Part shown: piece by piece, positions 45,865-54,932 of the stretch
Layout: each line of letters starts with the position of its first letter
Numbering within the stretch: the first letter of the stretch is position 1
Origin: Luteimonas sp. S4-F44
Lineage (GTDB): Bacteria; Pseudomonadota; Gammaproteobacteria; Xanthomonadales; Xanthomonadaceae
Assembly (NCBI RefSeq): GCF_022637415.1
Contig: NZ_CP093340.1
Span: 1 to 64,000 of the forward strand
Reading direction: 5' to 3'
DNA: 64,000 nucleotides
Program-made: the position numbers and the translations under genes
The notes under the pieces: model-generated
Databases searched by the model: none
Seen by the model: the letters and a program-made list of their open reading frames with translations, nothing else
What the model was told of the DNA's origin: nothing

Positions 45865-46452
45865 ATGAATGCGAGCGTTCACCAGCCGGTCGACCTGCCA
45901 GTCGATGCCCGGCAGCTTCTGCGTCGCCAGACGCGGCATCTGCACGCGCGGGTGGACGCGTTTTTCGTCGACGGATTGCAGAGCGAGGGCGACTACGCGC
46001 GTTACCTGGTCGGCATGCATCGCTTTGCTGCCGACCATGAGATCGCCGTCGGCGCAATGCCGCGCCAGTCGTTCTGGCTAGCCTGCGATCTGCAGACGCT
46101 CGGGCTGGCGCCGTTACCGCCGGGGGGCATCTGCACGCCGGTGGCCAACGCCGACGAACGCCTGGGCTGGGAATACGTGATGGCCGGTAGCAGCGTCGGT
46201 GCCCGCTATCTGTTGCGGCACGCGCTTGCGCTCGGTCACGACGAGGCGGCCGGTGCGCGGTTCCTCACTCGGCATGCGGCCGATGGCGGTTGGGCCCGCG
46301 TGCTCGAACGGCTCGCGGCTTGCGCGCCGGAGGACGGTGCGCTGATGGCGCGGCTGCAGCGCGGTGCCTGCGATGCATTCGTCCAGGTGCAAGGTTGTTT
46401 CGAACGCAGTTTTCACACTCACCCGGCCCCCGCTCAGGAGTCCGCCGCATGA
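45865..46452 (+). CDS. bphO: biliverdin-producing heme oxygenase
   Basis: This 195-residue protein has a BphO-type fold; the likely proximal heme ligand is in RRQTRHLHARVDAFF and the distal helix holds the GSSVGARYL segment. It would open heme to biliverdin, the chromophore needed by the next protein. Alternative in-frame starts are 45832, 45841 and 45853; 45865 gives a normal family length. Its stop overlaps the phytochrome start (ATGA at 46449-46452). The pair is a standard bphO-bphP operon. Confidence 0.88.
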   Translation: MNASVHQPVDLPVDARQLLRRQTRHLHARVDAFFVDGLQSEGDYARYLVGMHRFAADHEIAVGAMPRQSFWLACDLQTLGLAPLPPGGICTPVANADERLGWEYVMAGSSVGARYLLRHALALGHDEAAGARFLTRHAADGGWARVLERLAACAPEDGALMARLQRGACDAFVQVQGCFERSFHTHPAPAQESAA

Positions 46453-48167
46453 ACACCGTCCTCGAGCGCGCGCTGCAGGTCTGTGCCAACGAACCGATCC
46501 ACCTGTCGGGGGCGATCCAGCCACACGGGTATCTGATCAGCTGTCACCTGCCCGATTGGACCATCCACCATGTCTCGGCCAACATCGAATCGCTGATGGG
46601 GGTGGGCCCGGAGGAGATGCTGCGGCACACGTTGCGGGAATTCTTGACCGATGACCTGATCCAGGCCGTGGCCGAGACCATCGGCTTTGGCGAATCCGGC
46701 GCACCGCCGCAGCGCGCGGCCGTGGGCAACATCGGTCCGATGGCGCATCTGTGCGATGTCAGCGTGCACGTCGTCGACGGGCTCGTGCACCTTGAGATCG
46801 AGCCGCAGCCGCGCAGCGCCGCCGAGCGTTCGCCGACCGTGGTCGCGCAAACAATGATTGCGCGCGTGGCCGGCAGCGACGACATCGGCGACTTCCACCA
46901 GCGGGTTGCAGAGCAGGTGCGCCTGCTGACCGGCTACGACCGGGTGATGGTCTATCGTTTCCGCCATGACGATTCGGGCGAGGTAGTCGCCGAATCGCGC
47001 GATTCGGCGCTGACGTCCTATCTGGGCCTGCGCTATCCCGCGTCCGACATTCCGGTGCAGGCACGCACGCTGTATCTGCGCAACCGCATCCGCGTGATTC
47101 CCGATGCGACCTACGTGCCGGTGCCGATCCTGCCCGATCGCGACGGACGTGGGGCACCGCTGGATCTGGCGCAGATGGCACTGCGCAGCGTCTCGCCGGT
47201 GCATCTGGAATACCTCGCCAATATGGGCGTGGTCGCGTCGATGTCGATTTCGATCGTGTCCGCCGGCCGGTTGTGGGGGCTGATCGCCTGCCATCACCGC
47301 ACGCCGCGCCGGGTGCCGCCGGGCGTGCGCGCGGCGGCCGATCTGTTCGGTCTGTTCGTCTCGATGCGCGTGGCCGCGCGCGAGCAGCAGCGGGCGCTGG
47401 CGCTGGAGGAAGGCGCACGCGGCGTGCGCGAGACCCTGGTCCTGCGGCTCGACAATGCGATCGACCCGCGACTGGCGCTGGCCACCGAACTCGACCTGTT
47501 GTGCCGCGCGGTCGACTGCGACGGCGTCGGCCTGTTGCAGGGCGGGCATTGGCACAGCGCCGGGCGTACGCCCGGCCAGGACCAGGTGCCGGGCCTGATG
47601 GATTGGATCCAGCGCAACGACGCAGGCACCGGCCTGGTGAGCACCGATGCCGCTGCCGATTGGAGCCATGACCCCGACGAGGCCGACGGCATCGCCGGCG
47701 TGCTGGCGTTGCCGCTCGACCCGGCGCGCGAGGAGTGGCTGTTCTTCTTCCGCTGCGAAGAGGTCCAGGACGTGCGCTGGGCCGGTCGCCCGGACGCGCC
47801 GTTCCTGATCGACGAGGAAGGCGACCGTATCGGCCCGCGGGCGAGCTTCACCGCCTGGCACGAGACGGTGCGCGGCATCGGCGTGCCGTGGTCGGATGCC
47901 GACCGCCGGATCGTCGGCCGCCTGCAGGTCGCCCTGCGCGAGCGCTACCGGCACAGCGTGCTGCATGCCGAGGTCGGCGACCTGCGCGCGCATCGCGCAC
48001 GCATGGACGTGCGCGAGCAGCGCACCCGGCTGATGCAGATGTCCGAACTGCTCGACGGTCTGGTGCACGTCAGCCCACAGGAAGCGGCGCAGCTGTCGGC
48101 ACGGATCAACGGCCTGGAGGCCGAACTGCAATCGCTGATCGGGCCGGCGCACGCAGTCGAGGAGTGA
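46449..48167 (+). CDS. bphP: bacteriophytochrome photosensory core without output domain
   Basis: This 572-residue protein has a PAS-GAF-PHY core. Cys12 in CANEPIHLSGAIQPHG is the biliverdin-attachment site. GAF holds PASDIP (197-202) and VHLEYL (His252), with CHH (282-283); the PHY tongue holds PRASF (463-467). After about residue 483 there is only an alpha-helical segment of about 90 residues (ERYRHSVLHAEVGDLRAHRARMDVREQRTRLMQM). No histidine-kinase, GGDEF, EAL or PAS output module follows and the stop is clean. It should sense red/far-red light; how it signals is unknown. The heme oxygenase gene supplies the chromophore. Confidence 0.92.
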   Translation: MNTVLERALQVCANEPIHLSGAIQPHGYLISCHLPDWTIHHVSANIESLMGVGPEEMLRHTLREFLTDDLIQAVAETIGFGESGAPPQRAAVGNIGPMAHLCDVSVHVVDGLVHLEIEPQPRSAAERSPTVVAQTMIARVAGSDDIGDFHQRVAEQVRLLTGYDRVMVYRFRHDDSGEVVAESRDSALTSYLGLRYPASDIPVQARTLYLRNRIRVIPDATYVPVPILPDRDGRGAPLDLAQMALRSVSPVHLEYLANMGVVASMSISIVSAGRLWGLIACHHRTPRRVPPGVRAAADLFGLFVSMRVAAREQQRALALEEGARGVRETLVLRLDNAIDPRLALATELDLLCRAVDCDGVGLLQGGHWHSAGRTPGQDQVPGLMDWIQRNDAGTGLVSTDAAADWSHDPDEADGIAGVLALPLDPAREEWLFFFRCEEVQDVRWAGRPDAPFLIDEEGDRIGPRASFTAWHETVRGIGVPWSDADRRIVGRLQVALRERYRHSVLHAEVGDLRAHRARMDVREQRTRLMQMSELLDGLVHVSPQEAAQLSARINGLEAELQSLIGPAHAVEE

Positions 48168-48254
48168 CGCCTCGCCGCGCGCCTGCACGGCCGGCCTGCG
48201 ACGACGGCAGGTGCGCCAGGCGCCCGCGCGCTGCGCGGGACGCCGGAGAGATGG

Positions 48255-49271
48255 TTACCAGACCACCTCGGCCATCGAGCAGTTCAGGCCCGAGCCGATG
48301 CCCAGCAGGGCGACCCGGTTGCCCTTCTTCAGGCGGCCCATTTCGCGCAGCTTGCTCAGCACGATCGGCACCGAGGCCGGGCCGATGTTGCCGTGCTCGC
48401 CGAAGATCGTGTGGACCTTCTTCGGGTCGATGCCGAACGCCTGCACGAACGACGCGGTGTGGACCTTGCTGACCTGGTGGATCACGAACTCGTCGAGCTC
48501 ATCGACGACCCAGCCCAGCGCATCGCGCGCAGCGACGAAGGTCTTCTGCGCCAGCTTCATGCCTTCGAGCAGCAGCATGCGAGTGTCGGTGACCATGCGG
48601 TCGAGGTTGCCGCGGCACAGCGTGTTCCACTCGGTCGCCGAGCGGGTCACGCCGCCCTTGTAGCGCGGTGCGTCGGGCACCAGGTCCGCGCGCGCAAGCA
48701 CCATCGCCGCCGAGCCGCAGCCCAGCGTCAGCGTGGCCAGCTCGTTGCGGAAGTCCTCTTCGGTCGCGTCGGGGTGCAGCAGACGCTCCATGGTCTTCTC
48801 GTAGGCGAGATTGGCGGTCTCGCCGTCGACGATCAGGGCGTAGTCGATCTCGCCCAGCTCGATCATGCGGCTGGCGACGTCCATGCCGTTGACGAACGCC
48901 AGGCATGCATTGGCCAGGTCGTAGTTCTGACAGGTGTCGCCGATGCCGAGGTTGCCGCCGACGATGCTCGCCGTGGACGGCTCCAGGTAGTCGCGGCTGA
49001 CCGAGGTGTTGACCAGCAGGCCCAGCTGGGTGGCCTCGATGCCGGCATCGTCGAGCGCCTTGCGTCCGGCCAGCGTCGCCGCGTCCGACGCCAGCGTGTC
49101 GTCGTCCCACAGGTGGCGTGCGTGGATGCCGGCGATGTCCTTGAGGACGTCGGTCTTGATGCCGAGCCGGTCGAGGGTCGGCTTCAGCCGGGCGTTGATG
49201 TCGTCGCTGGACAGACGGTGCGGCGCATCGACATGGGCGAGGCCGGCGATGGCGACGTTTTCAAAAAGCAT
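48255..49271 (-). CDS. oleA: OleA, thiolase-like head-to-head condensing enzyme
   Basis: This 338-residue enzyme has the same length as the Xanthomonas campestris OleA. The catalytic residues are Cys123 (NACLAF), His265 (VIHQVS) and Asn295 (GNIGPAS), with the OleA-specific Glu97 in DYLEPS. These are exactly 20 below the published X. campestris numbering (143, 285, 315 and 117), which probably includes a tag. It condenses two acyl-CoAs into a 2-alkyl-3-ketoacid. The start is MLFENVAIAG at 49271. It converges with the bacteriophytochrome and is separated from oleB by that operon. Confidence 0.95.
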   Translation of the reverse strand: MLFENVAIAGLAHVDAPHRLSSDDINARLKPTLDRLGIKTDVLKDIAGIHARHLWDDDTLASDAATLAGRKALDDAGIEATQLGLLVNTSVSRDYLEPSTASIVGGNLGIGDTCQNYDLANACLAFVNGMDVASRMIELGEIDYALIVDGETANLAYEKTMERLLHPDATEEDFRNELATLTLGCGSAAMVLARADLVPDAPRYKGGVTRSATEWNTLCRGNLDRMVTDTRMLLLEGMKLAQKTFVAARDALGWVVDELDEFVIHQVSKVHTASFVQAFGIDPKKVHTIFGEHGNIGPASVPIVLSKLREMGRLKKGNRVALLGIGSGLNCSMAEVVW

Positions 49272-49423
49272 GGGCTGGGCGCCGGATCTGGCAAAGGGAG
49301 CCGTATAGGGTAACCGCTTCGCCGAGGCGACGCATGTCGCGGGCGCGCCCTGCGCGGCCCGCACATTCGAGGAGGGCCGGACAGCGCCCCTGCGGAGCGA
49401 TCAGCAGGGCGCCGAGGCCGTGT

Positions 49424-49735
49424 TCAGCGTCCGCAGCGCCAGGCGGCGAAGCGCTGGCTGCCCGCGGCGGGCTCGCCCAGCGGGTGGATGGTGTCGGCTC
49501 CCAGACCGGGTGCTTCGTTGCGCGCCAGGGTCTCGAGCTCCTCGCGCACGCGCAGCGCATTGCGCTCCACGAACGCGATGCTGTGCTTGACCGAGACCTC
49601 GACCTCGCCGCGTTTTTCGCAGTTGCTCGGCGCCGCGTTGACCACACGCACGGCGCTCGCACCGGGCGCCATGTGCACCCAGGTACAGCCGGTGGCGGAC
49701 ACCGTCAGCAGCAAAACCAGCAGGGACTTGCGCAT
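49424..49735 (-). CDS. DUF4156 family lipoprotein
   Basis: This 103-residue lipoprotein has the signal MRKSLLVLLLTVSATGC. A short domain with SNCEKRGEVEVSVKHS, the typical DUF4156 cysteine/lysine pattern, and WRCGR at the end follows. Such proteins are small outer-membrane or periplasmic lipoproteins of unknown role. The start at 49735 is preferred over an upstream ATG. It lies between oleA and a large M16 peptidase. Confidence 0.82.
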   Translation of the reverse strand: MRKSLLVLLLTVSATGCTWVHMAPGASAVRVVNAAPSNCEKRGEVEVSVKHSIAFVERNALRVREELETLARNEAPGLGADTIHPLGEPAAGSQRFAAWRCGR

Positions 49736-49822
49736 GGAGACTCCGGACGTTCGAGGAAGGGCGCGATGCCCGCCATTGTGGCGGGCATCGGCTGAGCAGG
49801 CGAGCATTGCCGCCGTTACGTG

Positions 49823-52696
49823 TCAGCGGCCGACCGGCTTGCCGTCCGCGTCGAGCACCTGCACCTCGCCCAGCTCCAGGGCGCGGATCGGCGCTTCGAT
49901 CTGCTTGAGATCGCCCACGACCACCCAGGTCAGGGTCTTGGGATCGATCGTCGTCACCACGCCGGTGAGATCGGCCACCGTCATCGCCTCGATCTCCGCC
50001 TTGCGCTGGAACACATAATCGTCCGGTCGGTTGAAGCGGACATTGCCGCCGATGGTGTTCATCACCGACCACGCCGTTTCGTAGGCACCGGGCAGGCTCA
50101 AAGTCTGGATGGCCTTGGCGCGGGTGAGCTCGGCATCGGTGGGGGGGCGTTGGCCGCCGGCGAAGTCGGAGAGCTCGCGCTGGATCTCGGCCATCGCCTC
50201 GGCGGTCTTGTCGATCTGCACCGGCGCCGAAGCCGCCCACGGCCGCTGACCAAGCGCTGCGCTGGCCGAGCTACGCGCCCCATACGACCAATGCTTGTCC
50301 TCGCGCAGGTTCATGTTCAGACGCGCGGTGAAGTTGCCGCCGATCACGGTATTGGCCATGTCGAAGCGGGTTGCCGACGGATCACTGGTGGACGGGATCA
50401 CCTGGGCGGCGAAGATGTTGGCTTGCACCGCGCCGGGCTGATCGATCAGGAACACGCGCGATGCCGTCGGGCGCGCGACCTCGGCGATCTCGATCGCCGC
50501 CGGCGCCGGGCCAGTGCCGCGCCAATCGCCGAAATGGCGCTCGAGCATCGGCACGATCTCCGCCAGCGTGGTGTCGCCGACGACGATCAGCGTTGCGCCT
50601 TCCGGACGCACCCAATCACGGTGGAACGTCACCAGCTCGTCGCGCGTGAGGCGCGCGATGGCGTCCTCGTTGCCGGTGCCCGAGAACGGGATCCCATACG
50701 GATGGTCGGCGCCGTAGATCAGCGGCGGCAATACCCGCATCGCCGCACTCGATGGGCGCGCCTTCTCCTGCGCGATGCTGGCGATCCAGGTCGCCTTGAC
50801 GCGATCGATCTCCTTCTGCGCGAAGTTCGGCCGACGGATCATATCGGCGAACAGCGCCAGCGACGGGTCGAGATTTTCCTTGAGCGCCGACACGTAGGCG
50901 TTGCTGCCGTCGAGCGAGGCGCCCGCGCCGATGCTTGCGCCGAGTGCCTCGGCGCGGTCGGCGAACGCCAATGCATCCAGACCGCCGGCGCCTTCGTCGA
51001 GCACGCTCATCGTGAAGCTTGCGGTGCCCGGCGTGCGGCCCTGGTCGGCGGTATACCCGCCCTTGAATTCGTAACTCAGCTGTACCACCGGGATCTCCGG
51101 CCGCCGCGCCAGGATCACCTGGGTGCCGTTGGACAGCGTCGCGCGTTCCTGTGCGGGGAACTTCAGTTCGGGGAACGTGGTGGTCTTGGGAACCCCGGCA
51201 CTCCGGTCGACGGTGCTGCGTGTGGTGCGGTATTTCGGATCCGGCGCGGGCGGGGTGAACGGCGCTGGCGTCACCGCCGGCTCCTCGGCGAGCGGCGTGC
51301 GTGCGCCGGGCACCACGGTGATGGTGTGGCTGCCGACGTCGAGCCACTTGGCGCCGGCTGCCTTGACGTCCTCGGCGGTGGTCGCGGCGATGTTGGCCAG
51401 CGACGTGCGGAAGCAGCCAGGGTCGCCCTCGTAGACCGTGCATTCGGCCAGCGCGTCGGCCTTGCCGCCGAACCCGCCGATGCGCTCGATGCCGCGCACG
51501 AAGCCGGCGCGGGACGAGGTCTTGGCGCGTTCGAGTTCCTCGGCCGTGGGGCCCTGCTCGATCAGGCGCTGCAGTTCCTCCTCGATCGCCGCGTCCACTG
51601 TCGCCGGGTCCACGCCCTGCTTGACCGTCGCCATGACGATGAAGTTCGAGCCGAGCTGCGAGCCGTAAGCGCCGGCGCTGATGCTGTCGACCAGACGCTC
51701 GTCGTGCAGCAGGCGCCTGTCGAGGCGCGAGGCCTTGGCGCCGCCCAGCACGTTGGCCAGCACCTGCAGGTGGTCGATGTCAGTCGTGCCCAGTTCGGCG
51801 ACATTCCACGCGCGATAGATCCGCGCCTGCGGCACCTGGTCCTCCATGGTCTCGCGGGTGTCGGCCGTGCGCCGGGCAACATCCACCTGCGGCTGGGCCA
51901 TCGTCGGGCCGGCCGGGATGTCGCCAAAGTACTGCGCGACCTTGCGCTTGGCAGTCTCGACATCGATGTCGCCGGCCAGGACCAGCACCGCGTTGTTGGG
52001 GCCGTACCACGTGCGGAACCACTGTTTGACGTCCTCGAGCGAGGCCGCGTCGAGGTCGTTCATCGAGCCGATGACGCCGTGGTGGTAGGGGTGGCCCTTG
52101 GGATAGAGCGCGCGGGTGAGCTTGTCCCACACCTGGCCATAGGGCTGGTTCTCGCCCTGGCGCTTCTCGTTCTGCACCACGCCGCGCTGCTCGTCGAGCG
52201 CGGCCTGGTCGATCGCGCCGAGCAGGTGGCCCATGCGGTCGGATTCCATCCACAGCGCCATGTCCAGCGCGGTGGTCGGCACGTTCTGAAAGTAGTTGGT
52301 GCGATCGGTGTTGGTCGTGCCGTTCTGGTCGGTCGCGCCGACCTGCGAGAACGGATCGAAGAACTCGCCGTCGTGGTGCTCGCTGGCCTGGAACATCAGG
52401 TGTTCAAACAGGTGCGCAAAGCCACTGCGGCCGGCCGGCTCGTCCTTGCTGCCGACGTGGTACCAGATGTTGACCGCGACGATCGGCGCCTTGCGGTCGG
52501 TGTGAACCACCACCCGCAACCCGTTGGGCAGGGTGAAGCTCTCGAAGGGGATGTCGACGCCGGCGGCGGCCGCGGCGGGCGTTTGCGCCAGGGCCGACGG
52601 CGCGAGACCGGCGCCGGCCAGGGCGAGCCCGGTGGCCAGCGCCATCAGCGCGCGGCGGGGACGGAAGGAGGCGGAACGGGAGAGACCGACGGACAT
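49823..52696 (-). CDS. M16 family metallopeptidase, exported, fused double domain
   Basis: This 957-residue protein has a signal peptide (ending near SALAQTP). An active M16 domain with the inverted zinc motif HLFEH (His95, Glu98, His99) and EKRQGENQPYGQ follows. A second M16 domain lacks the zinc motif. It should be a periplasmic zinc peptidase that degrades peptides, like other two-domain pitrilysin relatives of this length. The start is MSVGLSRSASF at 52696. It is divergent from an SDR gene 191 bp away. Confidence 0.92.
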   Translation of the reverse strand: MSVGLSRSASFRPRRALMALATGLALAGAGLAPSALAQTPAAAAAGVDIPFESFTLPNGLRVVVHTDRKAPIVAVNIWYHVGSKDEPAGRSGFAHLFEHLMFQASEHHDGEFFDPFSQVGATDQNGTTNTDRTNYFQNVPTTALDMALWMESDRMGHLLGAIDQAALDEQRGVVQNEKRQGENQPYGQVWDKLTRALYPKGHPYHHGVIGSMNDLDAASLEDVKQWFRTWYGPNNAVLVLAGDIDVETAKRKVAQYFGDIPAGPTMAQPQVDVARRTADTRETMEDQVPQARIYRAWNVAELGTTDIDHLQVLANVLGGAKASRLDRRLLHDERLVDSISAGAYGSQLGSNFIVMATVKQGVDPATVDAAIEEELQRLIEQGPTAEELERAKTSSRAGFVRGIERIGGFGGKADALAECTVYEGDPGCFRTSLANIAATTAEDVKAAGAKWLDVGSHTITVVPGARTPLAEEPAVTPAPFTPPAPDPKYRTTRSTVDRSAGVPKTTTFPELKFPAQERATLSNGTQVILARRPEIPVVQLSYEFKGGYTADQGRTPGTASFTMSVLDEGAGGLDALAFADRAEALGASIGAGASLDGSNAYVSALKENLDPSLALFADMIRRPNFAQKEIDRVKATWIASIAQEKARPSSAAMRVLPPLIYGADHPYGIPFSGTGNEDAIARLTRDELVTFHRDWVRPEGATLIVVGDTTLAEIVPMLERHFGDWRGTGPAPAAIEIAEVARPTASRVFLIDQPGAVQANIFAAQVIPSTSDPSATRFDMANTVIGGNFTARLNMNLREDKHWSYGARSSASAALGQRPWAASAPVQIDKTAEAMAEIQRELSDFAGGQRPPTDAELTRAKAIQTLSLPGAYETAWSVMNTIGGNVRFNRPDDYVFQRKAEIEAMTVADLTGVVTTIDPKTLTWVVVGDLKQIEAPIRALELGEVQVLDADGKPVGR

Positions 52697-52887
52697 GCGC
52701 AATTCCTGAGCAACGGGCCGCGCGGGGGCGGACGATCCGCTCATCCTAGCCATACACCCGCGCGCTGGCACGGGTCGCAGGTCATGGCCGACGGCCGGGC
52801 GTACGCACGACCACCGGCGGCAGCGACGACTTCGTCCTCATCGCCGGCCGGCTAGGGTGAAGGCCTTACCTGTGGGAGTCTGCCGCC

Positions 52888-53592
52888 ATGCCCGAGTGGA
52901 CATTGGTCACCGGCGCGAACCGGGGCCTTGGCCTGGAGTTCGTCCGTCAGCGGCTTGCGGCCGGTGCGCCGGTCGTCGCGACCTGCCGGCAACCCGGGCG
53001 CGCGACAACGCTCAACGCGCTCGCCGGTGAACACCCCGGCCATCTCAAGATCCTGCCGCTTGATGCGATCGACCCGCGCTCGCGCGCCGAGCTGGTGCGC
53101 GAGCTGCCATTGGCGATCGGCAAGGGCGGCCGGATCGACCTGCTGATCAACAACGCCGGCGTCCTGCACGGCGGCGAGCGGTTCGGACACCTGGACGGCG
53201 AGACCCTCGAGCACAGCCTGCGCACGAACGCGATCGCACCACTGCTGCTGACCCAGGCGCTGGCGCCGTGGCTGGCCGGCGGCGCCTGCGTGGCGAACCT
53301 GTCCTCGCAACTGGGCTCGATCGCCGGCACCACCCGCTTCGGCACGCCCAGCTACGCGATCAGCAAGGCTGCGCTGAACATGGCGACGGTGCAGCTGGCG
53401 CATGCGCTGCGCGAGCGCGGCGTGGTCGTCGTGGCGCTGCACCCCGGCTGGGTCCGCACCGACATGGGCGGCGGCCAGGCGAGCGAGGCACCGGATGCGT
53501 CGGTGGCCGGGCTGCTGCGGGTGATCGACGGCCTGTCGGCCAACGACAGCGGGCAGTTCCTCGACTGGACGGGCGCCCGCTTGCCCTGGTGA
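52888..53592 (+). CDS. SDR family oxidoreductase
   Basis: This 234-residue short-chain reductase has TGANRGLGLEFV near residues 8-15, NNAGVLHGG and SYAISKAALNM (YxxxK type). It ends with FLDWTGARLPW, like many carbonyl-reductase-type SDRs. It should be an NAD(P)-dependent cytoplasmic enzyme of unknown substrate. It precedes trmL on the same strand by 45 bp. Confidence 0.9.
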   Translation: MPEWTLVTGANRGLGLEFVRQRLAAGAPVVATCRQPGRATTLNALAGEHPGHLKILPLDAIDPRSRAELVRELPLAIGKGGRIDLLINNAGVLHGGERFGHLDGETLEHSLRTNAIAPLLLTQALAPWLAGGACVANLSSQLGSIAGTTRFGTPSYAISKAALNMATVQLAHALRERGVVVVALHPGWVRTDMGGGQASEAPDASVAGLLRVIDGLSANDSGQFLDWTGARLPW

Positions 53593-53637
53593 CGGCTCGA
53601 GCGCGGACAATAGCCGCCCGCGCGCCCGGCTCCGTCC

Positions 53638-54102
53638 ATGTTCGACGTCATCCTGCACACCCCCGAGATCCCGCCCAACACCGGCAACGTCATCCGCTTG
53701 TGCGCCAACACCGGTGCCCGGTTGCACCTGGTGCGTCCACTGGGCTTCGACCTCGACGACCGCAACCTGCGGCGCGCCGGGCTCGACTACCACGAGTACG
53801 CCCCCTTGCAGGTCCACGACAGCCTGGATGCGGCGCTGGCGGCGATCGCGCCGCCCCGGCTGTTCGCGCTGAGCACCCGCAACGCGGTGCGCTACGACAC
53901 GCCTGCGTTCGCACCGGGTGACGCCTTCCTGTTCGGCAGCGAGACCCGGGGCCTGCCGGATGCGGTGCTGGCGTCCGTGTCGGCCGGCCGGCGGCTGCGA
54001 CTGCCGATGCGACCGGACAACCGCAGCCTCAACCTATCGAACGCGGTGGCGGTGGTCGTCTTCGAGGCTTGGCGGCAACAGGGCTTCGACGGCGGGGCAT
54101 GA
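53638..54102 (+). CDS. trmL: tRNA (cytidine(34)-2'-O)-methyltransferase
   Basis: This 154-residue SPOUT methyltransferase has FDVILHTPEIPPNTGNVIRLCANTG at the start. The knot motifs FGSETRGLP and RSLNLSNAVAVVVFE are near the end. It methylates the wobble nucleotide of certain leucine tRNAs with S-adenosylmethionine. Length and motifs match TrmL (YibK). It follows the SDR gene. Confidence 0.95.
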   Translation: MFDVILHTPEIPPNTGNVIRLCANTGARLHLVRPLGFDLDDRNLRRAGLDYHEYAPLQVHDSLDAALAAIAPPRLFALSTRNAVRYDTPAFAPGDAFLFGSETRGLPDAVLASVSAGRRLRLPMRPDNRSLNLSNAVAVVVFEAWRQQGFDGGA

Positions 54103-54353
54103 CCGGACTGAATGCAGCGGCAAAAGTTCCTGTACTGGAAAGTTCAATATTCAGCCGGGATTTCAGCGCCCGGGCCGAAGATGCGCGTCACGGCCCGGGT
54201 GGTCGTGCTTCCCCTCCCCCTCGAAGCGCCATCCCCTCCCGCCACCCGGGCCGCCCCTTTTCGATGCGTCAGCGCATCGCGCAACACCCACAAGACCTAT
54301 AACAAGCAAGACCGGTGTCCGTTGTTCCGATTCAAAAAGAGAGAGTTGTCCCC
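54103..54353. other. intergenic region upstream of the Ax21-type gene
   Basis: About 250 bp with no gene. A direct repeat of AAAGTTC (54123-54129 and 54139-54145) sits 208 bp before the porin start; it may be a binding site but has no known regulator. The rest is C-rich and uninformative. Confidence 0.35.
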
Positions 54354-54932
54354 ATGAAGTGCATCTTGCCGATCGCGGCCCTCGCCGCTGTCCTCCCGTT
54401 CGCCGCCAACGCGGCCCAGGGCCTGTCCTACAACTACGTCGAAGGCGGCTACTCGGCCAGCAAGGCCGATATCGCCCCGATCAACCGCGACGTCGATTCC
54501 GACGGCTGGTCGATCCGCGGCGCCGCCGCGTTCCACCCCAACTTCCACGCCTTCGGCGACTACACCCGCGAAAGCATCGACAACACCCACCGCGACCGTG
54601 ACCAGTGGAGGTTGGGTATCGGCTACAACCACGAATTGTCGGACCGCACCGATCTGCTGACCCGCGTGGCCTACCAGAGCATCGACTTCGGTCAGGGTCT
54701 CGACGCCAGCGGTTACGCCGTCGAAGTGGGCGCGCGCAGCGCGCTGCTGCCGGCGCTCGAAGGTTATGCGCTGGCCGGCTACGAGCATTACGGCCGCGGC
54801 ATCGACAGCGAGTTCTACGGCCGCCTCGGCGCGCAGTGGAAGTTCAACCCCAACTTCGGCGTCGCCGGCGACGTCAAGCTCATCAAGGGCGGCGACGTGC
54901 AGTGGTTCGTCGGCCCCCGGCTGAGCTGGTAA
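54354..54932 (+). CDS. Ax21-family outer-membrane beta-barrel protein
   Basis: This 192-residue protein has a signal peptide (MKCILPIAALAAVLPFAANAA) and the Ax21 signature start GLSYNYVEGGYS. A small beta-barrel follows (WSIRGAAAFHPNFHAFGDYTRES, WKFNPNFGVAGDVKLIKGGDVQWFVGPRLSW) with an aromatic C-terminal residue. Ax21 (Omp1X) is a small outer-membrane protein of xanthomonads; earlier claims that it was a secreted quorum signal were withdrawn. The start ATG is at 54354. A strong terminator follows. Confidence 0.9.
   Translation: MKCILPIAALAAVLPFAANAAQGLSYNYVEGGYSASKADIAPINRDVDSDGWSIRGAAAFHPNFHAFGDYTRESIDNTHRDRDQWRLGIGYNHELSDRTDLLTRVAYQSIDFGQGLDASGYAVEVGARSALLPALEGYALAGYEHYGRGIDSEFYGRLGAQWKFNPNFGVAGDVKLIKGGDVQWFVGPRLSW

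Noticed and set aside
49820..52855. 1011-residue open frame opposite the M16 peptidase
   Set aside because: It lies wholly antisense to a clear peptidase and has shadow-type composition rich in Arg, Gly, His and Asp.
54315..54353. Longer N-terminus for the Ax21-type protein from ATG 54315
   Set aside because: The extra 13 residues would precede a canonical signal peptide starting at 54354, so the shorter start is preferred.
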